A stretch of DNA of 18,843 nucleotides from Chloroflexota bacterium (GCA_025935655.1 JAICUV010000037.1:1-18843), one strand, 5' to 3'; numbered from the stretch's first letter, positions 1 through 7,766 are shown. The notes: generated by a model not told the origin, from the sequence alone. Numbers and translations: made by a program.

Positions 1-1328
1 CCGGCCTGGAAGATCGCGGTGACGCCTTCCTCGATCGCCTCGTGGACCTCGTCGGCCGCGGGCATGTCCTTCATGTCGCGGCGGTAGACGAGCGTCACCT
101 CGCTGGCGCCCTGGCGGACCGAGGTCCGGACGCAGTCCATGGAGGTGAAGCCGCCACCCACGACGACGACGCGCGAGCCCGCGTGGCCCGGGTACGTCAG
201 GCCGAGCGTGGCCGTCCGCAGGTATTCGAGGCCGTCGATGACGCCGTCGGCGTCCTCGTTGGGGATGCCCAGCTTGTTGGTGTCGTAGCAGCCGATGGCG
301 ACGACGACGCTGTCGAACCCGCGGTTCTGGAGGTCGTCGAGGGTGAAGTCCTTGCCCAGCTCCTGGTTGCACACGATCTTGCCGCCGAGGCGCACGACGG
401 ACTCGTACTCGGCCTCGAGGACCTCCACCTTGGGCAGGCGGTACTGCGGGATGCCGTAGCGGAGCATCCCGCCGGGGGCGGGGTCGCGCTCGTAGACCGT
501 GACCTCGTGGCCGGAGAGCAGCAGGTAGTACGCGGCGGCCATGCCGGCGGGCCCGGAGCCGATGACCGCGGCGCGGCGGCCGGACGGCGCCTGGCGCTCG
601 AACGGCAGCGGCGGGTCGATGCCGTCGTCGAGCATCGCCTTGATGACCTGGTCGCCGGCGTAGCGGTGGCTGTCGCGGATCGCGATCGCCTCGTCCACCT
701 CGTCGCGTCGGCAGTGCTCCTCGCACGGGGCGGGGCACACGCGGCCGAGGACGCTGGGGAACGGGATCGTGCGCTTGAAGATGCGGGTGGACTCGGTCCA
801 GTTCGCCTCGGCGTTCGCCTTGAGGAAGCCAGGGATGTCGATGTGGCTCGGACACTTGTTCTGGCAGGGCGGGAGGCAGTACGCGTTGTGGTCCGAGAAG
901 ATCAGCTCGAGGTTGGTCCTGCGGATCCGGCGCAGCTCGTCGGTCTGGGTGCGGACGACCATGTCCGCCTCCGCCGTGCGGGAGCAGGAGATCGGCGGCT
1001 GGTCCTCGCCCTCGACCTCGCACACGCACATCCGGCAGGCGCCGAATCCCGGCAGCTTGGGCTCGTAGCACAGCGTCGGGATCTCGATCCCGTTGTCGCG
1101 GCAGACCTCGAGGATCGTCTGGCCCTCGAAGCCTTCCACGACCCGGCCGTCGACCTCGATCCGGATCCGCGGCGTGCTCTGCGGTCGCTGCGGGCTCTGG
1201 GTCGTGATCAACCGCTCCGCGAGCGAGTCCTCGCGGGGCGTGGTCGTGTCGTACACGGCGGGCGTGTCGGGGCGTGCGTCCCGCCTGGGCAGGGGCGCGT
1301 CGTCGGGGCGAACGATCAGATCGGCCAT
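1..1328 (-). CDS. 2Fe-2S ferredoxin / GltD-like FAD oxidoreductase in the NuoG position (3' end beyond window)
   Basis: Only the first 442 codons are in the window; the frame is still open at base 1. Residues 55-125 form a NuoG/plant-type 2Fe-2S domain (C87, C98, C101, C115). Next comes a GltD/NfnB-type 4Fe-4S region with CLPPCQNKCP (C151, C155, C159) and CPAPCEEHC (C198, C202, C206). A first Rossmann motif GSGPAG (257-262) should bind FAD. A second, GGGFTSMDC (391-399) followed by VYRR (414-417), should bind NAD(P)H; the RR pair after the strand is typical of NADPH-using GltD proteins. The NuoG His-Cys motif and molybdopterin fold are not seen. The ATG overlaps the nuoF stop (TGATG), so translation is probably coupled. 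I infer that this protein feeds electrons from NAD(P)H into the complex I built by its neighbours. A stand-alone formate dehydrogenase or glutamate-synthase-like role is less likely in this operon. Confidence 0.85.
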   Translation of the reverse strand, partial: MADLIVRPDDAPLPRRDARPDTPAVYDTTTPREDSLAERLITTQSPQRPQSTPRIRIEVDGRVVEGFEGQTILEVCRDNGIEIPTLCYEPKLPGFGACRMCVCEVEGEDQPPISCSRTAEADMVVRTQTDELRRIRRTNLELIFSDHNAYCLPPCQNKCPSHIDIPGFLKANAEANWTESTRIFKRTIPFPSVLGRVCPAPCEEHCRRDEVDEAIAIRDSHRYAGDQVIKAMLDDGIDPPLPFERQAPSGRRAAVIGSGPAGMAAAYYLLLSGHEVTVYERDPAPGGMLRYGIPQYRLPKVEVLEAEYESVVRLGGKIVCNQELGKDFTLDDLQNRGFDSVVVAIGCYDTNKLGIPNEDADGVIDGLEYLRTATLGLTYPGHAGSRVVVVGGGFTSMDCVRTSVRQGASEVTLVYRRDMKDMPAADEVHEAIEEGVTAIFQA

Positions 1329-2668
1329 CAGCGGGATCCCGGTGTCGCGGCGGCACCGACCGCGATGGGGTGACAGACCCCGGCGGGACAGGTGCTGCGG
1401 AGGAGGTGGTCGTCGAGCTCGGACCGGAAGTATCGCATCCCGCTGGTGAACGGAAGGGTCGCCAGGCGCTCGTGCTCGCACAGCCCGGAGGCCACGATGT
1501 CGTGCGCCAGGTCCTCCATCAGGACCGTGTCCGTGGGCTTGGGCGTCCCGGTGGCGACGCGGTCGCCGATCTCGTACAGGCGGCGCAGGCCGATGCGGCA
1601 CGGGATGGTCTTGCCGCATGCCTCGTCTGCGGAGAACTTGGTGAGCAGGCGCGCCAGGTCCACGACGCAGGCGCGGTCGTCCGCGACGACGATCGACCCG
1701 GAGCCGATGTGCGCCCCGACCGCGCGCAGCGCGTCGTACTCGTAGGGCGTGTCCAGCAGATCCGCGGGGAGGAGGCCCCCCGTCGGGCCGCCCACCAGGA
1801 TGGCCTTGAGGCTGCGCTTGCCGATCCCGCCGGCCAGCCGCACGAGCTCGCTCAGCGGTGTGCCCAGCGGGACCTCGGCGATGCCCGCGCCTGCGGGACC
1901 ACGGAGCTGGACGAGCGCGGTGCCGGGACTCTTCGTGCTGCCGATCGCGGCGAACGCCCCTGCGCCCTCGCGGATGAGCCACGGCACGGCGGCGAGCGTC
2001 TGGACGTTGTTGACGACCGTGGGCCGTCCGAACAGCCCGCGCTCGGTGGGCCAGGGCGGACGCTGCTCGGGCTGGCCGCGCTTGCCCTCGAGCGCCTTGA
2101 GCAGGACCGTCTCCTCGCCCAGCATGTACGCGCCCTGGACGGGGCGGACCGTGACCGTGACCCGGTAGCCGGAGCCCAGCACGTCGTCGCCCAGGAACCC
2201 GGCCTCCTCCGCCGCGAGGACCGCGCCCTCGAGCAGCGTGACGAGCGCCGAGTCCTCCGCCCGGACGGCGATGATCGCCTCGGTGGCGCCGACGGCGAAC
2301 GCCGCGATGGTGATCCCCTCGATGAGCGCCCACGGGTCGGCGGCCATGAGCGTCGCGTCCGTGCGCACGGACGGGTCGGCGCCGTAGCCGTTCGCGACGA
2401 CGTAGCGCTGGCCGGCCGGCTGGTTGGCCGCCGCACGCCACTTCTCGCCGGTGGGGAAGCCGGCGCCGCCGCGGCCGCGGAGGCCCGACGACGCGACGGT
2501 GGCGATCGTGCCCGTGGCACCGAGGTCGCGCACCGCCTTGCGCAGGCCCTCGAACGCGCCGTTGTGCACCGCGAGGTCGAGGTCGCCGGCGTTCCCGGAC
2601 AGGGCCGTCGCCCGCCCGGTCAGGACGAGCGGCCATTCCTTGGGCGTCTTGAGGAAGGTTCCGCTCAC
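1328..2668 (-). CDS. nuoF: NADH-quinone oxidoreductase subunit F (diverged, one N3 cysteine missing)
   Basis: A 446-residue protein of the NuoF family, which normally holds FMN, the NADH site and 4Fe-4S cluster N3. The start is a GTG overlapping the nuoI/E stop (GTGA); the open frame upstream of it is a shadow of that gene. Conserved parts are GLRGRGGAGFPTG (62-74), GAYMLGEE (179-186), the EGKRG region (194-198) and GRPTVVNNVQTLA (214-226). Two key sites differ. The flavin/NADH loop, usually NADESEP, reads NGYGADP (93-99). The N3 motif, usually CGKCTPC, reads CGKTIPC (351-357), so only C351, C357 and a distal C397 remain. An extra pair, C427 and C432, lies near the C-terminus. The SLBB region and overall length are normal. 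I infer a structural or altered electron-transfer role. Family assignment is secure; NADH oxidation by this subunit is not. Confidence 0.93.
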   Translation of the reverse strand: MSGTFLKTPKEWPLVLTGRATALSGNAGDLDLAVHNGAFEGLRKAVRDLGATGTIATVASSGLRGRGGAGFPTGEKWRAAANQPAGQRYVVANGYGADPSVRTDATLMAADPWALIEGITIAAFAVGATEAIIAVRAEDSALVTLLEGAVLAAEEAGFLGDDVLGSGYRVTVTVRPVQGAYMLGEETVLLKALEGKRGQPEQRPPWPTERGLFGRPTVVNNVQTLAAVPWLIREGAGAFAAIGSTKSPGTALVQLRGPAGAGIAEVPLGTPLSELVRLAGGIGKRSLKAILVGGPTGGLLPADLLDTPYEYDALRAVGAHIGSGSIVVADDRACVVDLARLLTKFSADEACGKTIPCRIGLRRLYEIGDRVATGTPKPTDTVLMEDLAHDIVASGLCEHERLATLPFTSGMRYFRSELDDHLLRSTCPAGVCHPIAVGAAATPGSR

Positions 2669-3327
2669 CGGGCGCGCCTCGAGTAGCCGAGCGACGCGTC
2701 GAGCGCCGAGCGGTAGCCCTGCTCGATGACCGCGTGTGCCGTGCCGGCGGCCGGGACCGTCTCGATGACCGGCGGCTCGAACCGGAGGTGGCGGTAGTAG
2801 CTGGCGGTGCCGTAGATGTACGCGTACCAGGCGCCGGTCACGCGGCTGATGTGCTTGAGCGCGCCGACGGGGAGGAAGCCGTACTCGGCCTGCGTCTCCT
2901 CGAGGATCGGGAGCATGGCCTTGGGGTCGTAGTCGTGGCGCTCGAGGATCTCGTCGAGGGCGCGGGTGTCGACCGGGTCGAAGCGGCGGAAGGTCGCGTC
3001 CGGCACGGTGCGGCCCGAGCGGCGGATCGCGGACTCCTCGCGGCGCTCGCCGTACGTCTCGGGCGGGCCCCAGTGGACGTGGAAGCGGCCCTTGGTGTCG
3101 ACGCCGCCCATGTCGATGCACTCGATCGGGCACGCCTGGGCGCACTGGAAGCAGGTCTCGCACTTGAGCGTGCCGTACTCGTCGTACAGGAGCTGGAGGC
3201 GGCCGCGGAACTTGGGCGCGACGTCGGCCTGCTGCTCCGGCCACTTGATGGTGGCCTTGGGCGCGAAGAACCGGCGCAGGGTCAGGCCCATGCCGCGGAC
3301 GATGCCCATGCCGGGAACGAGGCTCAT
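2665..3327 (-). CDS. NuoI-NuoE fusion: single-cluster ferredoxin domain plus NuoE helical domain
   Basis: A 220-residue protein. Residues 13-75 match the start of NuoI (GLTLRRFF, then PKFRGRL, then a 4Fe-4S motif with C56, C59, C62, C66 followed by P). NuoI normally carries a second such motif about 35-40 residues later; here there is none, and the only further cysteine is C70. Residues 122-182 match the helical N-terminal half of NuoE (ALDEILERHDYDPKAMLPIL, TQAEYGFLP, YGTASYYRHLRF). The NuoE 2Fe-2S thioredoxin domain is essentially missing: about 35 residues remain, including GTAHA where NuoE has a cysteine-containing GTACH. NuoF starts inside the stop codon, so there is no room for a frameshifted remainder. 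The gene starts 4 bases after nuoH. It probably relays electrons towards NuoB and docks NuoF, but its missing clusters make the path unclear. Confidence 0.88.
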   Translation of the reverse strand: MSLVPGMGIVRGMGLTLRRFFAPKATIKWPEQQADVAPKFRGRLQLLYDEYGTLKCETCFQCAQACPIECIDMGGVDTKGRFHVHWGPPETYGERREESAIRRSGRTVPDATFRRFDPVDTRALDEILERHDYDPKAMLPILEETQAEYGFLPVGALKHISRVTGAWYAYIYGTASYYRHLRFEPPVIETVPAAGTAHAVIEQGYRSALDASLGYSRRAR

Positions 3328-3331
3328 CGGG

Positions 3332-4720
3332 TCACCCGGATGTCAGCTGCTTGACGACGACGATTGCCGCCGCGGTGATGAACAGGTTCAGGAGCGACGC
3401 CGGCAGGAGCCACTTCCACGCGAAGCCCATGAGCTGGTCGATCCGGACCCGGGGCAGCGTGCCGCGCATCCAGACGAAGACGAACACGAACAGGAACGAT
3501 TTGACCATGAACCAGACGAGCCCGGCGACCCATCCGACCTCGATGTAGGCGATCCCGAACAGCAGGCCCATCGCCACGACGTTGAACACGATGAAGCCGA
3601 GGACCAGGGCCTGCCACGCCGGCCGGTTGTTCGACGTGAGCCAGAACGGCAGGGCGAACAGCAGCGTGAGGATCGGCGGCAGGATCGCGATCAGCAGCAG
3701 CAGGACGACGCCCAGGCTCCCCAGGTCCAGGCCGAGCGTGATCTCCGGGAACGGAACGGGCGCGCTCCACGACCCGAAGAACAGCGTGACCATGAGCGCC
3801 GAGATGATGAACACGTTCACGTACTCGGCGAAGAACAGGAAGCCGAACCGCATGCCCGAGTACTCGGTCGCGAAGCCCGCCACGATCTCGGAGTCGGCCT
3901 CGGTCAGGTCGAACGGGGTTCGGTTCGCCTCCGCGGTCGCCGCGATGAAGAAGATCAGCGCGCCCAGCGGCTGGCGGAACACGTACCAGTTCCAGAAGCC
4001 GCCCTCCTGGTTGATCGCGAGCTGGTTCACGCTCATCGTGCCGGCCAGCAGGATCAGGCCGACGACGCTGAGGGTGAGCGGGATCTCGTAGGAGACGACC
4101 TGGGCGGCGGACCGGAGGCCACCCAGCAGCGAGTACTTGTTGAACGACGACCAGCCGGCCATCAGCAGGCCGACGACCGTCATGCCGCCGACCGCGAACA
4201 GGTACAGCAGGCCGATGTTGAGGTCCTGGCCCACCAGCCCGGCCGTCCGCTCGCCCGTCTCCGGGTTGATGAAGCCGGGGCCAAACGGGATGACGAGGAA
4301 CGTCATCACGGCGGTGAGGAACACGATGACCGGGGCCCAGGTGAACACGATCCGGTCCGCGTTGGTGGGCGTGAAGTCCTCCTTCATGAGGACCTTGAGG
4401 CCGTGCACCACCGACAGGAGCGAGCCCGCGGGACCCACCCGGTCCGGGCCGATGCGAAGGTTCATCAGGGCGATGACCTTCATCTCCATGTAGATGATGA
4501 TGAACGCCGCCGGGATGCTGAACAGGAGGATGCCGGTGACCGCGGCGACGAACCGGACGATGTCCAGGTTCGCGCTCAGCAGGTCCAGGAGCCACGGCCC
4601 GACGAACACCGCGAGCAGGATCGTCAGGATCGGCCCGACGACGAGCACGATGAACATCAGGGGCAGGAGGATCCGCCCCAGCACGGTCATGTTCGACCAG
4701 GCGCGGTTGAGCGCGGTCAT
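3332..4720 (-). CDS. nuoH: NADH-quinone oxidoreductase subunit H
   Basis: A 462-residue polytopic membrane protein that forms the quinone-chamber roof and the link between the peripheral arm and the proton-pumping arm. Recognisable elements are the loop with LRIGPDRVGP (88-97) and KEDFTP (113-118), SYEIPLTL (210-217) and the acidic loop ANRTPFDLTEADSEIVAGF (265-283) followed by EYSG (286-289). The conserved Glu-Arg-Lys at the start of the first loop reads E79-M80-K81, and the usual GPN is GPD. About eight or nine hydrophobic helices are visible. At 462 residues it is longer than most NuoH (about 330-430); the extra length is mainly at the N-terminus. A GGGGTGAT stretch precedes the ATG. There are 52 bases between nuoD and this gene, the largest gap within the operon, with no visible promoter or hairpin. 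Confidence 0.96.
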   Translation of the reverse strand: MTALNRAWSNMTVLGRILLPLMFIVLVVGPILTILLAVFVGPWLLDLLSANLDIVRFVAAVTGILLFSIPAAFIIIYMEMKVIALMNLRIGPDRVGPAGSLLSVVHGLKVLMKEDFTPTNADRIVFTWAPVIVFLTAVMTFLVIPFGPGFINPETGERTAGLVGQDLNIGLLYLFAVGGMTVVGLLMAGWSSFNKYSLLGGLRSAAQVVSYEIPLTLSVVGLILLAGTMSVNQLAINQEGGFWNWYVFRQPLGALIFFIAATAEANRTPFDLTEADSEIVAGFATEYSGMRFGFLFFAEYVNVFIISALMVTLFFGSWSAPVPFPEITLGLDLGSLGVVLLLLIAILPPILTLLFALPFWLTSNNRPAWQALVLGFIVFNVVAMGLLFGIAYIEVGWVAGLVWFMVKSFLFVFVFVWMRGTLPRVRIDQLMGFAWKWLLPASLLNLFITAAAIVVVKQLTSG

Positions 4721-4772
4721 CCGATCACCCCGTGACCGCGATCCGACGCACGCACCGGCCGTTCCGTCGCGA

Positions 4773-6014
4773 TCACTTGTCGACGCCGCCCATCACGGGA
4801 TCCAGGCTCGCCATGACGGCCATCGTGTCCGCGATCAGGTTGTCCTTCATCAGCATCCCCACGAGCTGGAGGTGCACGAAGGACGGGTCGTGGATCTTCA
4901 TCCGGAACGGCTGGTCCGTCCCGTCCGAGATCGCGTACGTGCCATACAGGCCACGCGGCGCCTCGACCGCGGCCCACGCACGCCCCGGGCGGGGGCGCAG
5001 CAGCCGGGGGAGCTTCGCCATGATGGGCCCGTCGGGCATGTTGTGCAGGCACTGGTCGATGATCCGCAGGCTCTCGCGGACCTCGTCCACGCGGAGCAGG
5101 TAGCGGTCCAGCGCGTCGCCGCCCGCCGGGCCCGCGCCGCGGACCGGGATGTTGAACTCGAGCTCGTCATACACGCTGTAGGGGTGCGCGCGGCGGATGT
5201 CGAAGGGCACCCCGGCGGCGCGGATGTTGGGACCCGTGACCGCCATCCGGAGCGCCGTGTCGCGGTCGAGCAGGCCCATGCCGCGCATCCGGCGGACGAA
5301 GATCTCGTTCTCGTTGAGCAGCTGGGTGTTCGCCTCGTGCTGCGCCGCCGCGCGGCTCATCCAGTCGCCCAGGCGGGACATGAACTCGTGGTTCAGGTCG
5401 CCGTTGACCCCGCCGATCCGGAAGTAGTTGAACAGCATCCGCTGGCCGGTGACCGCGGCGAGCATCTCCACGATCTCGTCGCGCTCGATGAACGACCACA
5501 GGATCGGGGTCAGCCCGCCGAGGTCGAGCGCCATCCAGCCCATGAACAGGGCGTGGCTCGCGATCCGGTTGAGCTCCCCCGTGAGCACCCGGATGTACTC
5601 GGCGCGGCGCGGCACCTCGACGTCCAGGAGCTGCTCGAAGGCCATGACCGGCGCCCACTCGTTGAACAGCGAGCTGACGTACTCCAGCGGATCGACCTGG
5701 CTGATGATGTGGTGGTAGTCGCTGTTCTCGCACAGCTTCTCCACGCCGCGGTGGAGGTAGCCCAGGACCGGGTCGAGGTCCACCACCCGCTCGCCGTTGA
5801 TCTTGAGCACGACGCGCAGCACCCCGTGGGTCGACGGGTGCTGGGGGCCCATGTTGAGGAACATCTCGCCGTCGCGGAGCTCGTAGAACTCGGCCTCGCG
5901 CTCGGTGCGCGGCGGGTACGGCGGGACGGACTCGAACGCGCCGATCTGGTCGTCGAGCAGGATCCGCGGGTCGTCCGCGGACGCGTGCTGGTGGGGCGTG
6001 GACGGGGCGGTCAT
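4773..6014 (-). CDS. nuoD: NADH-quinone oxidoreductase subunit D
   Basis: A 413-residue protein, the 49-kDa/hydrogenase-large-subunit-like partner of NuoB at the quinone site. GPQHPSTHGVLR (56-67) is the quinone-binding beta-hairpin with H59 and H63, LEYVSS carries Y112, and the C-terminus has the usual EAPRG, PSFVHLQ and SLDPV blocks. The LHRGVEKL motif (87-94) carries R89 (codon 5748-5750), equivalent to bovine 49-kDa Arg85, which is the substrate of NDUFAF7. A MidA/NDUFAF7 homologue is encoded just upstream of this operon. The ATG lies 2 bases after the nuoC stop. The longer open frame upstream is a shadow of nuoC and was not used. NuoC and NuoD are separate proteins here, not fused. Confidence 0.97.
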   Translation of the reverse strand: MTAPSTPHQHASADDPRILLDDQIGAFESVPPYPPRTEREAEFYELRDGEMFLNMGPQHPSTHGVLRVVLKINGERVVDLDPVLGYLHRGVEKLCENSDYHHIISQVDPLEYVSSLFNEWAPVMAFEQLLDVEVPRRAEYIRVLTGELNRIASHALFMGWMALDLGGLTPILWSFIERDEIVEMLAAVTGQRMLFNYFRIGGVNGDLNHEFMSRLGDWMSRAAAQHEANTQLLNENEIFVRRMRGMGLLDRDTALRMAVTGPNIRAAGVPFDIRRAHPYSVYDELEFNIPVRGAGPAGGDALDRYLLRVDEVRESLRIIDQCLHNMPDGPIMAKLPRLLRPRPGRAWAAVEAPRGLYGTYAISDGTDQPFRMKIHDPSFVHLQLVGMLMKDNLIADTMAVMASLDPVMGGVDK

Positions 6015-6016
6015 CG

Positions 6017-6565
6017 TCAGGCCTTCACGGTTCGGCGGACCACCCGCTCCGAGGCCTGGGCCGGGGCGTGGGTCTGCTCCATGTGCCGCACGCCGCCGCC
6101 CGGCGAGCGGGCCGCATCGTCGGCGAGGTAGAAGTCCTTCCGCAGGGGAAAGCTCGTGTAGTCGGGCGGCATGTAGATCCGCCGCAGGTCGCGGTTGCCC
6201 TCGAAGATGATCCCGAACATGTCGTAGGTCTCGCGCTCCATCCACTCCGCGCCGGGCCACAGGCCGGTGAGGGAGGGGATGCGCGGATCCTCGCGGGGCA
6301 TGCCGTCGGCGACAACCCGCAGCCAGTCCGTCGTCTTCGCGGACCACAGGTGGTAGACGACCTGCATGTGGGTCCCGGTATCGACGCCGGCCAGGTCCGC
6401 GAGCACCGCGAAGTCCAGCTCCGGCTCGTCATGCAGCGCGCGCAGCACCTCCACCACGTCGCCCGGCGTGACCCGGATCTCGGTCTGGTCGTGGCGCTGG
6501 CGGATCGGCCCGGTCAGGCGGTCACCGAAGCGGGCGTCGAGACGCTTCCGGAGCGTGCGGTCCAT
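6017..6565 (-). CDS. nuoC: NADH-quinone oxidoreductase subunit C
   Basis: A 182-residue soluble subunit (30-kDa type) that packs against NuoD and NuoB in the connecting module and carries no cofactor. The family signature is present as ERETYDMFGIIFEGNRDLRR (110-129), followed by IYMPPDYTSFPLRKD (130-144). The usual GHPDLRR is GNRDLRR here. The proline-rich C-terminal 35 residues are poorly conserved in the family. The ATG lies 4 bases after the nuoB stop, and nuoD begins 2 bases after its stop, so translation is probably coupled. Confidence 0.95.
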   Translation of the reverse strand: MDRTLRKRLDARFGDRLTGPIRQRHDQTEIRVTPGDVVEVLRALHDEPELDFAVLADLAGVDTGTHMQVVYHLWSAKTTDWLRVVADGMPREDPRIPSLTGLWPGAEWMERETYDMFGIIFEGNRDLRRIYMPPDYTSFPLRKDFYLADDAARSPGGGVRHMEQTHAPAQASERVVRRTVKA

Positions 6566-6569
6566 CGCG

Positions 6570-7307
6570 TCAGACGTCCTGGGGGACGTTGGGGCCGATG
6601 GGCCGCTCGGTCCAGTGGCCGCGGCGCTCCTTGACCAGCTGCTGGAGCTTCATCATCCCGTAGATGAGGCCCTCGGGCCGCGGCGGGCAGCCCGGCACGT
6701 AGACGTCCACGGGCATGACCCGGTCGATGCCCTCGATCGTGCTGTAGGAGCGCTTGTAGCGGCCGCCCGAGCACGTGCAGTCGCCCATCGCGACGCACCA
6801 CTTGGGCTCCGGCATCTGCTCCCAGAGGCGGACGAGCGGCCCGGCCATCTTGGTCGTCAGCGTGCCGGCGACGATGAGCACGTCCGCCTGGCGCGGGCTG
6901 GCCCGGAACGGGAACATGCCCCAGCGGTCCATGTCGTTCTTGGACGTCGCCGCGGACATCATCTCGATCGCGCAGCAGGCGAGGCCCGAGAGCAGCGGCC
7001 ACAGGCTGTTCATCCGGATCAGGTCGAGGACGACGTCCGCCTTCGTCGGGATGACGTCGAGCGCGCCCCAGCGCGCGTTGTCCGCGAGCATGAGGTCCGA
7101 GCCCTCGAGCTCCGCGAGGTGCAGGTGCTCGCTGGCGCGGCCGCCGGCGTAGGCCTCGGGACGCGTGGACGTCCAGAGCGTGTTGGGCACGATGATCGGC
7201 TTCGCGACGTCGTGCGGGTCGGTGGTGACGAGGGACGCGGGCTGCTGGCCCGGCTGGTCGGAGCCCACGGACCCCACCGGGCCGGCGCCGCCGGTCGTCA
7301 ACGCCAT
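6570..7307 (-). CDS. nuoB: NADH-quinone oxidoreductase subunit B (with N-terminal extension)
   Basis: A 245-residue subunit that holds the terminal 4Fe-4S cluster N2, which reduces quinone. The four expected ligands are present: the adjacent pair C111-C112 in GLACCAIEMM, C177 in MGDCTCSGG and C207 in PGCPPRPEG. An extra cysteine, C179, sits in the second motif, where most homologues have asparagine or alanine. Typical NuoB has about 160-200 residues and begins near the VLDLIRMNSLWPL segment (93-105 here), so roughly the first 85 residues are an extension. It is not of low complexity throughout. The chosen ATG overlaps the end of nuoA by 10 bases. A later start would lose the extension, but no ATG with a better ribosome site stands out. 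Confidence 0.96.
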   Translation of the reverse strand: MALTTGGAGPVGSVGSDQPGQQPASLVTTDPHDVAKPIIVPNTLWTSTRPEAYAGGRASEHLHLAELEGSDLMLADNARWGALDVIPTKADVVLDLIRMNSLWPLLSGLACCAIEMMSAATSKNDMDRWGMFPFRASPRQADVLIVAGTLTTKMAGPLVRLWEQMPEPKWCVAMGDCTCSGGRYKRSYSTIEGIDRVMPVDVYVPGCPPRPEGLIYGMMKLQQLVKERRGHWTERPIGPNVPQDV

Positions 7308-7666
7308 GAGAGCACCCCCTTGCGCCACGCGTACGCCAGCCCGAACAGGAGGATGGTGACGAACAGCAGCATGGTGACGAAGAGCCCGCCGATCGCGGCG
7401 CCGTCCGCGCTCGCGAAGATGAGGGCCCACAGGAAGATGAAGATGACCTCGATGTCGAACGCGACGAACATCAGCGCATAGATGTAGAAGCTGATGCCGA
7501 ACCGCGCGTGCGTGTCGCCGTACGTGTCGATGCCGGACTCGTACGGGTAGCCCTTGTGCTTGTCGCCACGGGTTCGATGCGAGATCAGCCAGGCGAGCCC
7601 GATCGTGAGGAAGACGAAGGACACGCCGGCGAAGGCGTATCCGACGACGTACCAGATCCCGGTCAC
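7298..7666 (-). CDS. nuoA: NADH-quinone oxidoreductase subunit A
   Basis: A 122-residue membrane subunit with three helices (about residues 5-29, 62-86 and 92-115). The signature YESGIDTYGDTHARFGISFY (42-61) leads into YIYALMFVAFDIEVIFIFLW, with the membrane carboxylates D71 and E73 in place. The arginine-tryptophan C-terminus is typical. The start is GTG, preceded by GAGGA at 4 bases; the frame is closed upstream by a TAG near 7749, and no ATG lies between. This is the first gene of the complex I operon. A candidate -10 element lies about 100 bases upstream. Confidence 0.96.
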   Translation of the reverse strand: MTGIWYVVGYAFAGVSFVFLTIGLAWLISHRTRGDKHKGYPYESGIDTYGDTHARFGISFYIYALMFVAFDIEVIFIFLWALIFASADGAAIGGLFVTMLLFVTILLFGLAYAWRKGVLSWR

Positions 7667-7766
7667 GTGGTCCTCGATGTCGAGCGTGGGCCGGTGCTGG
7701 ATCGGAGGCCGGCCGCGTTCGAGGTGGATGCGTTGGGCGAGCCGCGCCTACGGGCCCGGCCAGGCC

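Noticed and set aside
2669..3244. A 638-residue NuoF with a long N-terminal domain
   Set aside because: The extra residues are an out-of-frame reading of the NuoI-NuoE fusion; the GTG overlapping the fusion stop is the sensible start.
4721..4772. Possible promoter or small gene between nuoD and nuoH
   Set aside because: Only 52 bases, no -10-like word, no hairpin and no start codon with a usable frame.
42..6131. Long plus-strand open frames opposite the nuo genes (42-1373, 1274-2686, 2966-4735, 4494-6131)
   Set aside because: Their products are rich in Arg, Asp, His, Val and Ala or otherwise low-complexity, as expected from the complement of high-GC coding DNA. The minus strand encodes clear complex I subunits throughout.
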